From a virus, in the IMG/VR virus record IMGVR_UViG_3300031695_000801, positions 1 through 21,538 of that record: a stretch of 21,538 nt of DNA. One strand, 5' to 3'. Below the pieces are notes generated by a model that was not told where the DNA came from, did not search any database, and saw nothing but the letters and a program-made list of their open reading frames with translations. Position 1 is the stretch's first letter. Every line of letters starts with the position of its first letter. The position numbers and the translations under genes are program-made. Positions 14,341 through 20,420 of the stretch are shown here, piece after piece.

Positions 14341-14588
14341 TAGCCTGTCTTAGTTGGACTAACTGGTCCGCCATATTTTTCTGACTTTTTCTTACCGTCT
14401 ACCCTTTTTCTGGTCTTGCCAATCTTTTGGGTTTTCTTAGTCTTTCTAGCTCGGTAGCCTTGTGCTTTACAAGAAGATAAAGCACTTGACCCTATTGCTG
14501 TGTCAGGTTTAGATCCGGTGCAAAGCTCTTTAGTAGCTTTCCACTCTGCAATGTCATCATCAGTTTCTAATATGTTATCTACTTTCAT
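14340..14588 (-). CDS. Small very basic protein (hypothetical)
   Basis: 82 aa from ATG 14588 (MKVDNILETDDDIAEW). An in-frame GTG at 14603 overlaps the upstream TGA and is an alternative start. The C-terminal half is strongly basic (RARKTKKTQKIGKTRKR and onward to YGGPVSPTKTG), which suggests nucleic-acid binding or capsid-internal location. The N terminus has an I-L-E/T site that partly resembles a prohead-protease target. From memory, similar SCKAQGYRARK-containing proteins occur in marine T4-like phages. It is coupled to the AlgH-like gene downstream. Confidence 0.65.
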   Translation of the reverse strand: MKVDNILETDDDIAEWKATKELCTGSKPDTAIGSSALSSCKAQGYRARKTKKTQKIGKTRKRVDGKKKSEKYGGPVSPTKTG

Positions 14589-14599
14589 AAAAGTATTTA

Positions 14600-14818
14600 T
14601 CACCGATACCTGTCAGCTGGGTTGCTTGCGGCCTTATCCTCAGCACCTTTGTATAGTCTGAATGTTAAAGCGTTGCGTGGTCCAGCTGTCGTATTAATAG
14701 CGACTGTTCCTGACTTCTCGTGAAATTCTATCTTAGTAATCTGTGCATGTTCATTATTCTGGCCTACAAGTATAGTTTGACCTAGCTCTAGGTTAAGGTT
14801 AAGTTGCTTTAATGACAT
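14600..14818 (-). CDS. Small beta-rich phage protein (hypothetical)
   Basis: 72 aa from ATG 14818, chosen because AGGAG lies about 10 nt upstream. LELGQTILVGQNNEHAQITK and KSGTVAINTTAGPRNALTFR suggest a small beta barrel. It is not CsrA, despite some resemblance of the first strand. A GATAAATA late-type octamer lies upstream (14871-14878, minus strand). It is the first gene of the minus run to 12926. Function unknown. Confidence 0.68.
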   Translation of the reverse strand: MSLKQLNLNLELGQTILVGQNNEHAQITKIEFHEKSGTVAINTTAGPRNALTFRLYKGAEDKAASNPADRYR

Positions 14819-14870
14819 TGGAAAGTTCTCCTGTTTTGAAATCAGACAGTACGCAAACCGCCCGTACAAA

Positions 14871-14878
14871 TATTTATC
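14871..14878 (-). promoter_or_regulatory. Late-promoter-like octamer GATAAATA
   Basis: The minus strand reads GATAAATA, one base from T4 late consensus, 52 nt before the 14818 start. It is back to back with the sigma70-like plus promoter at 14892, giving a divergent early/late switch point. Confidence 0.4.
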
Positions 14879-14891
14879 CAGCAGAAAATGA

Positions 14892-14920
14892 TTGACATAT
14901 GTTCCAAGTGGCATTATACT
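14892..14920 (+). promoter_or_regulatory. Sigma70-like promoter opening the plus-strand block
   Basis: TTGACA (14892-14897), 17 bp, TATACT (14915-14920). It lies 42 nt before the 14963 start codon and drives the first genes of the plus-strand run. Confidence 0.85.
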
Positions 14921-14962
14921 GTAAAAGTAAGTAATAAAAATTAGATAGAAAGTAGGTAGATT

Positions 14963-15058
14963 ATGACATTTTATTTGACTATGTTGGGCGCGGCTTTAGT
15001 TATTAATACTGCGTTCGTTATCGTTACTGGTCATCCCTTTTTGGTTACTATAGGATAA
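14963..15058 (+). CDS. Tiny single-pass membrane protein
   Basis: 31 aa, almost wholly hydrophobic (MTFYLTMLGAALVINTAFVI then VTGHPFLVTIG), one membrane helix. AGGT lies about 7 nt before the ATG, and a perfect promoter lies upstream. It is the first gene of the block, 5 nt before a lipoprotein gene. Function unknown. Confidence 0.6.
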   Translation: MTFYLTMLGAALVINTAFVIVTGHPFLVTIG

Positions 15059-15063
15059 TACAC

Positions 15064-15261
15064 ATGATAAAAAACAACACTATTGTTATTTTATTGTTGT
15101 TAAGTCTAACAGGTTGTGCTGGCACTGCTACGCTTCCTGAATGGGCTGGTAGTACAACAATCAATGATTACGGCTATAAGCCACATGATCCATGTTTTAG
15201 GTGCGGTGAAAGTTGGATCTTCCTTCCTAATCCTCCGCAACACTCAGGAGTTCAGCAATGA
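15064..15261 (+). CDS. Small lipoprotein
   Basis: 65 aa. A short lipoprotein signal peptide (MIKNNTIVILLLLSLTGCAG) has the lipobox L-T-G-C with lipidated Cys18. The mature part is about 47 residues with a C-F-R-C pair (DPCFRCGES) and a Pro-rich tail. Inner or outer membrane anchoring is expected. Its stop overlaps the next start (ATGA at 15258-15261). An Rz1-like spanin was considered but the pair is not nested and the partner is not a coiled coil. Confidence 0.78.
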   Translation: MIKNNTIVILLLLSLTGCAGTATLPEWAGSTTINDYGYKPHDPCFRCGESWIFLPNPPQHSGVQQ

Positions 15262-15545
15262 TTAAACTACTAGTTGTAATACTAATGACGCTTGCATATA
15301 CTGATATGGTAAATGCAAGCGAACCTAAAAGCAACACATACATGTGCTACACTGCTGTAACTGTTGTTAATGAAATGCACACGTCAGCAGTATCATATGC
15401 CCCAAATTGGTATCACGACATGCTTGTTGAGTACGACGGCCAATGGGACAAGGAACAACTACTAAGCACCTATGGCAATTTTAAGGACGAAGATAGTCTA
15501 ATGATGATGTTAGCCTATCAATTTTGTCCAATTACTTGGAAATAA
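15258..15545 (+). CDS. Small exported protein (hypothetical)
   Basis: 95 aa with a signal peptide (MIKLLVVILMTLAYTDMVNA, cleavage near residue 20). The mature part has two Cys (MCYTAV and FCPITW), an aromatic-rich middle (NWYHDMLVEYDGQW) and an acidic stretch. It is coupled to the lipoprotein by overlap. The two may act together in the periplasm; the role is unknown. Confidence 0.7.
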   Translation: MIKLLVVILMTLAYTDMVNASEPKSNTYMCYTAVTVVNEMHTSAVSYAPNWYHDMLVEYDGQWDKEQLLSTYGNFKDEDSLMMMLAYQFCPITWK

Positions 15546-15551
15546 TGTAAA

Positions 15552-15734
15552 ATGAAAGTTAGCGCAGATCGTCGAATTCGAGATAAAAACATTAATCGAT
15601 TTGAATTAATTGATGAAACTGGTAGAGTTATAGTTAAGTATGACGTGAGTGTTGAGCTAAACTATCAAGACGATGGAAAGACACTTAAAGTATTTCTAAG
15701 GGACAAAAAACTTAGGGGACATCATGAAAGTTAA
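15552..15734 (+). CDS. Small hypothetical protein
   Basis: 60 aa, charged, beta-strand pattern (RFELIDETGRVIVKYDV then VELNYQDDGKTLKVFLR), no membrane segment. It starts 6 nt after the preceding stop and overlaps the following 211-aa gene by 11 nt in another frame, so the three are probably cotranslated. No family is recognised. Confidence 0.62.
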   Translation: MKVSADRRIRDKNINRFELIDETGRVIVKYDVSVELNYQDDGKTLKVFLRDKKLRGHHES

Positions 15735-16359
15735 AATAGGCAATTTCCCTTATAGACTTGTATGTAATATACATGCCAATCATATGAATAAAAAGTATGA
15801 AGGACATTCATACAATAACCATACACATGAAGACCATGTACTAGAAGTTATCGAAGAAGCAGTACAAAGCGTGTACAATGTGCTTAACTGGCTGTGGCTA
15901 GACAGACGTACACAAAAAATTAAGGTGCGCATTGACAAGTGGGACACTTGGAGTATGGACTCTACTCTTGCTCCTATCATCCTACCTATGCTTGTACAGT
16001 TACAAGAAACTAAACATGGTGCTCCAATAGTAGAGATGTTAGATGTACCTAAAGAACTTCGTGCTACTAAAAAAGATATGAAACAGTGTGCCAAAGATGG
16101 ATCAACTGATGACAAGTTCTTTGAGCGTTGGGATTGGATCATGGGCGAAATGATTTGGGCGTTCGAACAAAAGTGTCGTGATGATTGGCAAGGTGACTAT
16201 TACGAGTATAGAGAACTAGGCCCGGAAGAAGACAAGGGCGACAATCTTTTTGGATTAAAACTTGTATGGGAAGACCGTGAAGGTGCAGAAACACACCAAG
16301 AACGCATGACAAATGGTTTTAAATTGTTTGGCAAGTACTACGAGAACTTGTGGGATTAA
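15724..16359 (+). CDS. Conserved phage protein of unknown function
   Basis: 211 aa, soluble and rich in Trp and acidic residues. Notable segments: KVRIDKWDTWSMDSTLAPII (about 63-82) and PMLVQLQETKHGAP (84-97), then FERWDWIMGEMIWAFEQK (about 133-150), with conserved-looking Trp/Glu clusters. From memory it resembles a conserved protein of marine phages, without function. GGGGACATC precedes the ATG. It is the last gene before the promoter at 16368. Confidence 0.75.
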   Translation: MKVKIGNFPYRLVCNIHANHMNKKYEGHSYNNHTHEDHVLEVIEEAVQSVYNVLNWLWLDRRTQKIKVRIDKWDTWSMDSTLAPIILPMLVQLQETKHGAPIVEMLDVPKELRATKKDMKQCAKDGSTDDKFFERWDWIMGEMIWAFEQKCRDDWQGDYYEYRELGPEEDKGDNLFGLKLVWEDREGAETHQERMTNGFKLFGKYYENLWD

Positions 16360-16367
16360 ATTAGGGG

Positions 16368-16396
16368 TTGACAATAGCTAGATCTATTGCTATACT
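16368..16396 (+). promoter_or_regulatory. Sigma70-like promoter with palindromes
   Basis: TTGACA (16368-16373), 17 bp, TATACT (16391-16396). The -10 is part of a TATAC-T-GTATA palindrome (16391-16401), and the spacer holds TAGATCTA (16379-16386), flanked by ATAGC/GCTAT. These symmetric elements make this the best candidate for a repressor or activator site. Confidence 0.82.
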
Positions 16397-16427
16397 GTAT
16401 ATAAGATAACAAAGCAGGGCAAAGCAT

Positions 16428-16640
16428 ATGGGACCATGGAACGAAGAAAAACAACTAGAGCGCAAAGCAAATGTACTTGCTATACTTCAGCGAGATGATC
16501 TTAGCGCATGGGCTAGAAACTACTGGGGCGTAGTATTTGATACTATTGCTACAACAGAACAGCGGTACGTTGCTAGACGTGAAGGTGACATACTAATTAC
16601 TAACATGAACACAACTCCAAAAGGATATGATTATGAGTAA
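16428..16640 (+). CDS. Small hypothetical protein
   Basis: 70 aa, helical, charged (KQLERKANVLAILQRDDLSA), followed by a WARNYWGVVFDTIA segment. The ATG lies 32 nt after the -10 of a strong promoter; the Shine-Dalgarno sequence is weak (AGGGC). It overlaps the next frame by 8 nt. No family is recognised. Confidence 0.68.
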   Translation: MGPWNEEKQLERKANVLAILQRDDLSAWARNYWGVVFDTIATTEQRYVARREGDILITNMNTTPKGYDYE

Positions 16641-16806
16641 GACAGGTAACTGGTTTTTTTCGATGCAGGAAGATGCATACTATATGACGTTGACTGAGTT
16701 CAATAAAACCTACGGAGAATCTAATGCTGAAGTTTGGCACGAAGTCCAGCTAGAAGCAGAAGCCGAAGGGTTGGTAGAAGTTATGGAGATGGACGACGGT
16801 GCCTAA
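16633..16806 (+). CDS. Small acidic hypothetical protein
   Basis: 57 aa, acidic (EVQLEAEAEGLVEVMEMDD at the end), starting MSKTGNWFFSMQEDAYYMTL. It overlaps the 70-aa gene upstream by 8 nt and the SWIM gene downstream by 8 nt, which supports a coupled translation unit. It could be an antirestriction-like or mimic-type acidic protein, but there is no evidence beyond charge. Confidence 0.62.
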   Translation: MSKTGNWFFSMQEDAYYMTLTEFNKTYGESNAEVWHEVQLEAEAEGLVEVMEMDDGA

Positions 16807-17047
16807 GCCTTCACAAAAATACATGAAGCCTTCGTTTGAATATAACAAGAGCATATTCGAAGGCCTCATATGGAGCGAGCCTAATTCAAAAGGCACAGGC
16901 ACTTATGCTGTCACGCTACATCCTAAAGGGTTTGATTGCGACTGTCCAGGCTTTATGTTTAGAGGCAAATGTAAACACACTCAACTCGTTAACAACAAAG
17001 TCGAACGGGCTATCAACAATGAAATGCCCAAGTACTATACTTTGTGA
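16799..17047 (+). CDS. SWIM zinc-finger protein
   Basis: 82 aa. The motif C-x-C (Cys47, Cys49), eight residues, C-x-H (Cys58, His60), in DCDCPGFMFRGKCKHTQLV, is the SWIM zinc finger, used to bind DNA, RNA or proteins. A T4-like phage could use it in replication or host take-over, but there is no catalytic domain here. The start is GTG at 16799, supported by GGAG 10 nt before; it overlaps the previous gene by 8 nt and the next by 4 nt. Confidence 0.85.
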   Translation: MPKPSQKYMKPSFEYNKSIFEGLIWSEPNSKGTGTYAVTLHPKGFDCDCPGFMFRGKCKHTQLVNNKVERAINNEMPKYYTL

Positions 17048-17253
17048 AACATAAGCTAACGGACGAACAGAAAGAAGAGGATCGCAGGACTAGGATTCAG
17101 CATCCTCATATAATTAAGTCTAAGGCGCATTGGGATTGGGAATCAGGATACGGTGATATGGAAACACCAATAGTAATACCTAAGCCTGTTCGTCATACGA
17201 AAAAGATTGCAGTGGTTGTTATCGCAATAGTTGCATTAGTAATTTGGATATGA
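17044..17253 (+). CDS. Small tail-anchored membrane protein
   Basis: 69 aa. A charged soluble part (KLTDEQKEEDRRTRIQ) is followed by a C-terminal hydrophobic helix of about 16 residues (IAVVVIAIVALVIWI). The start is GTG in a GTGA overlap with the SWIM gene; there is no Shine-Dalgarno sequence, so coupling is likely. Its stop overlaps the 2OG gene start (ATGA at 17250-17253). Function unknown. Confidence 0.68.
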   Translation: MKHKLTDEQKEEDRRTRIQHPHIIKSKAHWDWESGYGDMETPIVIPKPVRHTKKIAVVVIAIVALVIWI

Positions 17254-17900
17254 AAAATGAACAAACAAATACAAGTGAAAGTAAAGCTATGGCACTAACA
17301 CCCACATCGTGGTTTCCAACAGTCATTTATGCAGGACTAAATGAAAACGTTGATTGTAAGTTTCTTAAAGAAACTGCATTATATTGGCAATCTCTAGAGC
17401 CTGCACCAACATATGGTCAGAATAGTAATGACGGTGGATGGCATAGTAGAAGTATTGAAATTATTGATGCTGTTGAAGATAAACTCAAAGATGGCATAGT
17501 AGCTTTTAAAAACGAGCTCGATAATGTTATTGAAGAAGTAAGAAAAGAAATGGAATTTCCAGAATTAGAATTTCAAAATTTTTGGATTAATGTAAACGGC
17601 TATGGTTCGTCACACAAATTTCATAATCATCTAGGATCACTACTATCTGGAGTGTTTTATATTGATATTCCAAATGATAATACTAGTAACATAGAATTCC
17701 AAAGGAATGATGATGCCGAATATTATATTCCACCAAATTTAAAAAGTTATAATCGTATAACATGTATAGAAGCAACATATAAACCTCAGACTGGATTAAT
17801 GCTTGTATTTCCTAGCTGGACTAGACACGGAGTTACAACAAATAAAGGCAATGGAAATAGAATTGCAGTATCCTTCAATTATGGAGTTGTTACAGGTTGA
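17250..17900 (+). CDS. Putative 2OG-Fe(II) oxygenase
   Basis: 216 aa. It matches the phage type of 2-oxoglutarate/Fe(II) oxygenase: FWINVNGYGSSHKFHNHLGS (111-130) with the H-x-H pair (His125, His127), SGVFYIDIP, NIEF, then LVFPSWTRHGV (185-195; His193) and NRIAVSFN (203-210; Arg204 for 2-oxoglutarate). The exact first ligand pair is uncertain, as the usual His-x-Asp is not obvious. The substrate is unknown; the family includes enzymes acting on proteins, nucleic acids or small molecules. ATG 17250 sits in an ATGA overlap; an in-frame TTG lies at 17244. A promoter for the next gene overlaps its stop. This stretch is more AT-rich than its neighbours. Confidence 0.83.
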   Translation: MKNEQTNTSESKAMALTPTSWFPTVIYAGLNENVDCKFLKETALYWQSLEPAPTYGQNSNDGGWHSRSIEIIDAVEDKLKDGIVAFKNELDNVIEEVRKEMEFPELEFQNFWINVNGYGSSHKFHNHLGSLLSGVFYIDIPNDNTSNIEFQRNDDAEYYIPPNLKSYNRITCIEATYKPQTGLMLVFPSWTRHGVTTNKGNGNRIAVSFNYGVVTG

Positions 17901-17925
17901 CTAATCTGTAATAGTACGCTATACT
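17897..17925 (+). promoter_or_regulatory. Sigma70-like promoter
   Basis: TTGACT (17897-17902), 17 bp, TATACT (17920-17925), starting inside the stop region of the oxygenase gene. A TATAC-TGT-GTATA palindrome (17920-17932) covers the -10. Confidence 0.8.
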
Positions 17926-17951
17926 GTGTATAGTTAGAGAAAGAACGAGTA

Positions 17952-18167
17952 ATGAATCCTAAGTTGTATGAATCGAAGTATCCTGCGTGTGTCGGATTGT
18001 CTTGGCAAGGTGGCACTTGGTTTACTGCACGATATCGCAACGAAGTATGGACTGATATGAAAGCTCGACCATGGCCATTACATTTACGATTCCTACCAAC
18101 TAATTGGGTATCGTGGGATGATGACGGTGCCCGTTTAAAATTATTACATAAGGAGAGAATTAAATAA
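17952..18167 (+). CDS. Small hypothetical protein
   Basis: 71 aa, Trp-rich (LSWQGGTWFTARYRNEVW, then WPLHLRFLP and NWVSWDDD), basic at the C terminus. Only a weak ribosome-binding site is visible before the ATG. Its stop overlaps the next start (TAATG at 18165-18169). Compact and probably beta-rich; no family recognised. Confidence 0.68.
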   Translation: MNPKLYESKYPACVGLSWQGGTWFTARYRNEVWTDMKARPWPLHLRFLPTNWVSWDDDGARLKLLHKERIK

Positions 18168-18358
18168 TGGCTAGACCAGAAACTACAGACGAAGACAAAC
18201 AAATGATGGCTGAGTGGCTTGCTAAAGGCAACGAAATTGAAGTATGTCCTCCGGGCATGCGATCTGATCCTGAGAACATTGGTTACTCATGGGGCAAGAA
18301 GAAGAAAGTTGCTGAGCCAGTAGTTACCCCAAAAGAAGTTGACAAACCCACTGAATGA
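18167..18358 (+). CDS. Small hypothetical protein
   Basis: 63 aa, mainly polar, with KKKKVAEPVVTPKEVDKPTE at the C terminus (Lys/Pro-rich, probably flexible) and an EVCPPGMRSDPENIGYSWG middle. AAGGAGAG lies about 10 nt before the ATG, which overlaps the upstream TAA. The promoter at 18339 lies within its last codons. No function seen. Confidence 0.66.
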   Translation: MARPETTDEDKQMMAEWLAKGNEIEVCPPGMRSDPENIGYSWGKKKKVAEPVVTPKEVDKPTE

Positions 18359-18367
18359 ATGTATACT
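18339..18367 (+). promoter_or_regulatory. Sigma70-like promoter inside the end of the preceding gene
   Basis: TTGACA (18339-18344), 17 bp, TATACT (18362-18367), with a perfect TATAC-T-GTATA palindrome (18362-18372). It overlaps the stop region of the 18167 gene and serves the 18394 gene. Confidence 0.82.
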
Positions 18368-18393
18368 GTATAAACAGTTAACAGGAGGATATT

Positions 18394-18558
18394 ATGATTA
18401 AGTCAATACTACTATTAATGGCCGGTGCCGCAGGTGCGTATCTTTACATGAACCCAGGTGATGTTAGCGGATTAGCTGACATGGGAGCCGTTGGGCTTGA
18501 TGTTGCTAAAGACAGCATTAACAAAGGTGCAGTAATTGTTCAACAGGTAACTAAATGA
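18394..18558 (+). CDS. Small hypothetical protein with hydrophobic N terminus
   Basis: 54 aa. Residues 1-19 (MIKSILLLMAGAAGAYLYM) form a membrane segment or signal anchor, followed by a Gly/Asp/Ala-rich helix ending in a short tail. ACAGGAGGAT gives a near-perfect ribosome-binding site, so strong expression is expected. The stop overlaps the next start (ATGA at 18555-18558). No family is recognised. Confidence 0.68.
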   Translation: MIKSILLLMAGAAGAYLYMNPGDVSGLADMGAVGLDVAKDSINKGAVIVQQVTK

Positions 18559-18839
18559 TCGATATCAGATATGTTGTTCCAGGAGAGTCCTACGCTTGCA
18601 AGTTTAAAGTTGAAACTATGCTAGACGTAGCCGGTCATCCTGTTCAGTTAAACGTAGGCGAACAAGCATACGGGCCAGGCATGTATGAAGGCTTTGGCTT
18701 AATAGTCAAGCGTGATATGAACACTGAGATGGTCGAACTAACGGACAGAAAGAGCGGAAAGAACTTCTTTGTTCCGTTCGATCAACTTTCGGATATTGAT
18801 ATTGTACATTGGGTTGAAACAGAGGATGACGGACGATGA
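18555..18839 (+). CDS. Small hypothetical protein
   Basis: 94 aa, acidic, beta-rich pattern (DIRYVVPGESYACKFKVETM, then GMYEGFGLIVKRD and TEMVELTDRKSGKNFFVPF). It may be a small barrel; VKRDMNTEMVELTDRKSGKN suggests alternating strands. It is coupled upstream by 4 nt and downstream by 4 nt (18836-18839). Function unknown. Confidence 0.7.
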   Translation: MIDIRYVVPGESYACKFKVETMLDVAGHPVQLNVGEQAYGPGMYEGFGLIVKRDMNTEMVELTDRKSGKNFFVPFDQLSDIDIVHWVETEDDGR

Positions 18840-19027
18840 TTGATTCTATTTTAGTATGGTTTGTTGTGTTCTATGCATTTGGTACAGCATTTGGTCTTTG
18901 GTTTGGTTACAACAAGGGTATTATAGTTGCTACCGAAGGAGTCGTTGATAATCTAATTGATGGTGGGTATTTAAAGACCCGTGGTCCATCATCTAATCTA
19001 GAAATACTTAAACATGACGAAGAATAA
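18836..19027 (+). CDS. Small membrane protein
   Basis: 63 aa. One N-terminal membrane helix (ILVWFVVFYAFGTAFGLWFG) has a G-x-x-x-G spacing (FGTAFG) suited to helix packing; the C-terminal half is polar (EGVVDNLIDGGYLKTRG). It is coupled by 4-nt overlap to the previous gene. It overlaps the 58-aa gene by 14 nt. Confidence 0.7.
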   Translation: MIDSILVWFVVFYAFGTAFGLWFGYNKGIIVATEGVVDNLIDGGYLKTRGPSSNLEILKHDEE

Positions 19028-19190
19028 GATTACTCCCCAAATGCAAGGGCTACATGCATTGCTAGAAACAAAGCTCGCAGAACTCAAAGAGATGCAAGCA
19101 AACAATGTCAAGTACCAGCGGCAGCAAGGTACTAAAGAAGACATCTATCGAATCAAGCGAGAACTAAAACAATTAGAGAACTCATTATGA
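19014..19190 (+). CDS. Small coiled-coil protein
   Basis: 58 aa, almost entirely charged helix (LLETKLAELKEMQANN and EDIYRIKRELKQLENSL), consistent with a coiled coil that dimerises. There is no Shine-Dalgarno sequence; the start lies 14 nt inside the upstream gene and the stop overlaps the next start (ATGA at 19187-19190), so it is probably coupled. It could act as a regulator or assembly factor; no evidence beyond the helix pattern. Confidence 0.62.
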   Translation: MTKNKITPQMQGLHALLETKLAELKEMQANNVKYQRQQGTKEDIYRIKRELKQLENSL

Positions 19191-19402
19191 AAAATGAACC
19201 TATTACCCAATATTCGGGGCCAGGCCAGTCTAACTTTAAACTGTTCTGTATGGACAAGTGGTTTGAACACAAAGACGAGATCTTTCAATGGACAGGCCGT
19301 AATACTCCTGAGTATGACTCAACCTACTACTTTAAAAAGCATCGCTGGTTGTTAAAATCCTTGTACAAAGAAAGCGGTGGCACTGTATCTCCTAAGAGAT
19401 AA
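19187..19402 (+). CDS. Small hypothetical protein
   Basis: 71 aa, basic and aromatic (FKLFCMDKWFEHKDEIFQW, 17-35; YYFKKHRWLLKSLYK, about 47-61). It has no membrane segment. Coupled to the coiled-coil gene, last in its unit and followed by a terminator. No family is recognised. Confidence 0.66.
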   Translation: MKNEPITQYSGPGQSNFKLFCMDKWFEHKDEIFQWTGRNTPEYDSTYYFKKHRWLLKSLYKESGGTVSPKR

Positions 19403-19421
19403 AATTAACTCCTTTTATTAA

Positions 19422-19456
19422 CCAAACGGTCCCTTTAGAGGTTGACCGTTTTTCTG
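19422..19456 (+). terminator. Intrinsic terminator sharing bases with the next promoter
   Basis: AAACGGTC (19424-19431) pairs with GACCGTTT (19444-19451), 12-nt loop, then TTTTCT-type tail. The downstream arm contains most of the -35 of the following promoter. Confidence 0.8.
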
Positions 19457-19470
19457 TTGTGTAGTATAAT
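19442..19470 (+). promoter_or_regulatory. Sigma70-like promoter for the HD gene
   Basis: TTGACC (19442-19447), 17 bp, TATAAT (19465-19470). The -35 lies in the descending arm of the terminator at 19422-19456. It is the only one with a perfect consensus -10. Confidence 0.85.
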
Positions 19471-19502
19471 AGTACAATAAGTTAATTGAAGAGGGCAAGA
19501 CA

Positions 19503-20030
19503 ATGGAATTACTCGCACAGAAAGCACTTGTATTTGCTACAGCGGCTCATGCGGCTGTTGGTCAGATGCGCAAGTACACCGACGACCCATACATTGTACA
19601 CCCTATTCGTGTTGCTAACATTGTAGACAAGTTTGGTGGCACTGACGAGATGATTGCGGCCGCTTACTTGCACGATGTTGTTGAAGACACTGGTGTAAGC
19701 ATTGCTGACATACAAGATATGTTTGGTCTAGATGTTGCAATTATCGTTGATGGTCTTACTGATATTAGTGTGCCAGAAGACGGCAATCGTGCATTACGTA
19801 AAGCAATGGATAGACAGCATAGTGCAGAGGCAACACGCGAAGCTCAGTTTGTTAAGTGTGCTGACATCATAGACAATGCTCATGATATTGGTAGCAATGA
19901 CCCTAGCTTCAATGTAGTGTACCGCAAAGAAATGCTGTTGCTTATTCAAGTGTTGGACAAAGTCAACGGCACTGCTATACACAAGGCCGCACAATCGTTG
20001 TTACTTACTATTGAAGCAACAGGCCAATGA
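19503..20030 (+). CDS. HD-domain hydrolase, RelA/SpoT hydrolase-like
   Basis: 175 aa, one HD domain. It matches the hydrolase part of SpoT/RelA and the small MESH1-like enzymes: AHAAVGQMRKY (15-25), DPYIVHPIRVA (28-38; His33), AAYLHDVVEDTG (53-64; His57, Asp58, Glu61, Asp62) and VKCADIIDNAHD (117-128; Asp121). These are the metal-binding and catalytic positions, all intact, so degradation of (p)ppGpp is the likely activity, with other phosphohydrolase substrates possible. No synthetase, TGS or ACT domain is present. GAAGAGGGC precedes the ATG and there is a dedicated promoter. Its stop overlaps the next start (ATGA). A phage could use it to keep host growth and transcription active. Confidence 0.87.
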   Translation: MELLAQKALVFATAAHAAVGQMRKYTDDPYIVHPIRVANIVDKFGGTDEMIAAAYLHDVVEDTGVSIADIQDMFGLDVAIIVDGLTDISVPEDGNRALRKAMDRQHSAEATREAQFVKCADIIDNAHDIGSNDPSFNVVYRKEMLLLIQVLDKVNGTAIHKAAQSLLLTIEATGQ

Positions 20031-20182
20031 AGAGCACACGAAGACCCCAAGCTCCTAAAGTAAGGAGTTGGACAGCTCGGGCGGTAAGGGATCCTAACGG
20101 CCCTTATCGTCCTGTTGCAATCAAAAACAAGACCAAGAATAAACGTCCCAAGCACTCTAAGATTAACTATGATCTAGAATAA
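20027..20182 (+). CDS. Tiny very basic protein
   Basis: 51 aa, strongly basic (MKSTRRPQAPKVRSWTARAV, then KNKTKNKRPKHSK), Pro-containing and unlikely to fold alone; it may bind nucleic acid or the host RNA polymerase or ribosome. It starts in ATGA overlap with the HD gene and ends before the zinc-finger gene. Too short for family assignment. Confidence 0.62.
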   Translation: MKSTRRPQAPKVRSWTARAVRDPNGPYRPVAIKNKTKNKRPKHSKINYDLE

Positions 20183-20204
20183 GTACTTGTGTGAGGAGAC
20201 TATT

Positions 20205-20384
20205 ATGGTTGATTTTGAACGTGCAGGCACAACTAGTATTATTCATGTAGATGAGATTTACGAATGCATGGCTTGCAACAAAATGTACACAGAGCAAGAG
20301 ATGTATGTACACGAAGGTGTATGCCCTAAGATCCCAGAGTATCTCGAATGGCTTAAAACACAAGAACTTGACAACACTGTGTAA
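20205..20384 (+). CDS. Small zinc-finger protein
   Basis: 59 aa. ECMACNKMYTEQEMYVHEGV has Cys-x2-Cys followed by His and then Cys (C-x2-C-x11-H-x3-C), a small zinc finger that resembles a C2HC finger. GTGAGGAG lies at good spacing before the ATG, chosen over the upstream in-frame start. It could regulate transcription. The promoter at 20368 begins within its last codons. Confidence 0.72.
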   Translation: MVDFERAGTTSIIHVDEIYECMACNKMYTEQEMYVHEGVCPKIPEYLEWLKTQELDNTV

Positions 20385-20396
20385 TGACAGTATACT
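20368..20396 (+). promoter_or_regulatory. Sigma70-like promoter for the 20421 gene and iscS
   Basis: TTGACA (20368-20373), 17 bp, TATACT (20391-20396), with a GTATA-C-TATAC palindrome (20390-20400). It overlaps the end of the zinc-finger gene. Confidence 0.82.
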
Positions 20397-20420
20397 ATAC
20401 ACTAACAAAGGAAAATAATT

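Noticed and set aside
14600-14818. CsrA-like reading of the 72-aa protein
   Set aside because: Only the first strand (LGQTILVG) looks like CsrA; the conserved RNA-binding ends are missing.
15064-15545. Possible spanin pair (lipoprotein plus exported protein)
   Set aside because: The genes are not nested, the exported protein has a cleavable signal peptide rather than an anchor, and there is no coiled coil.
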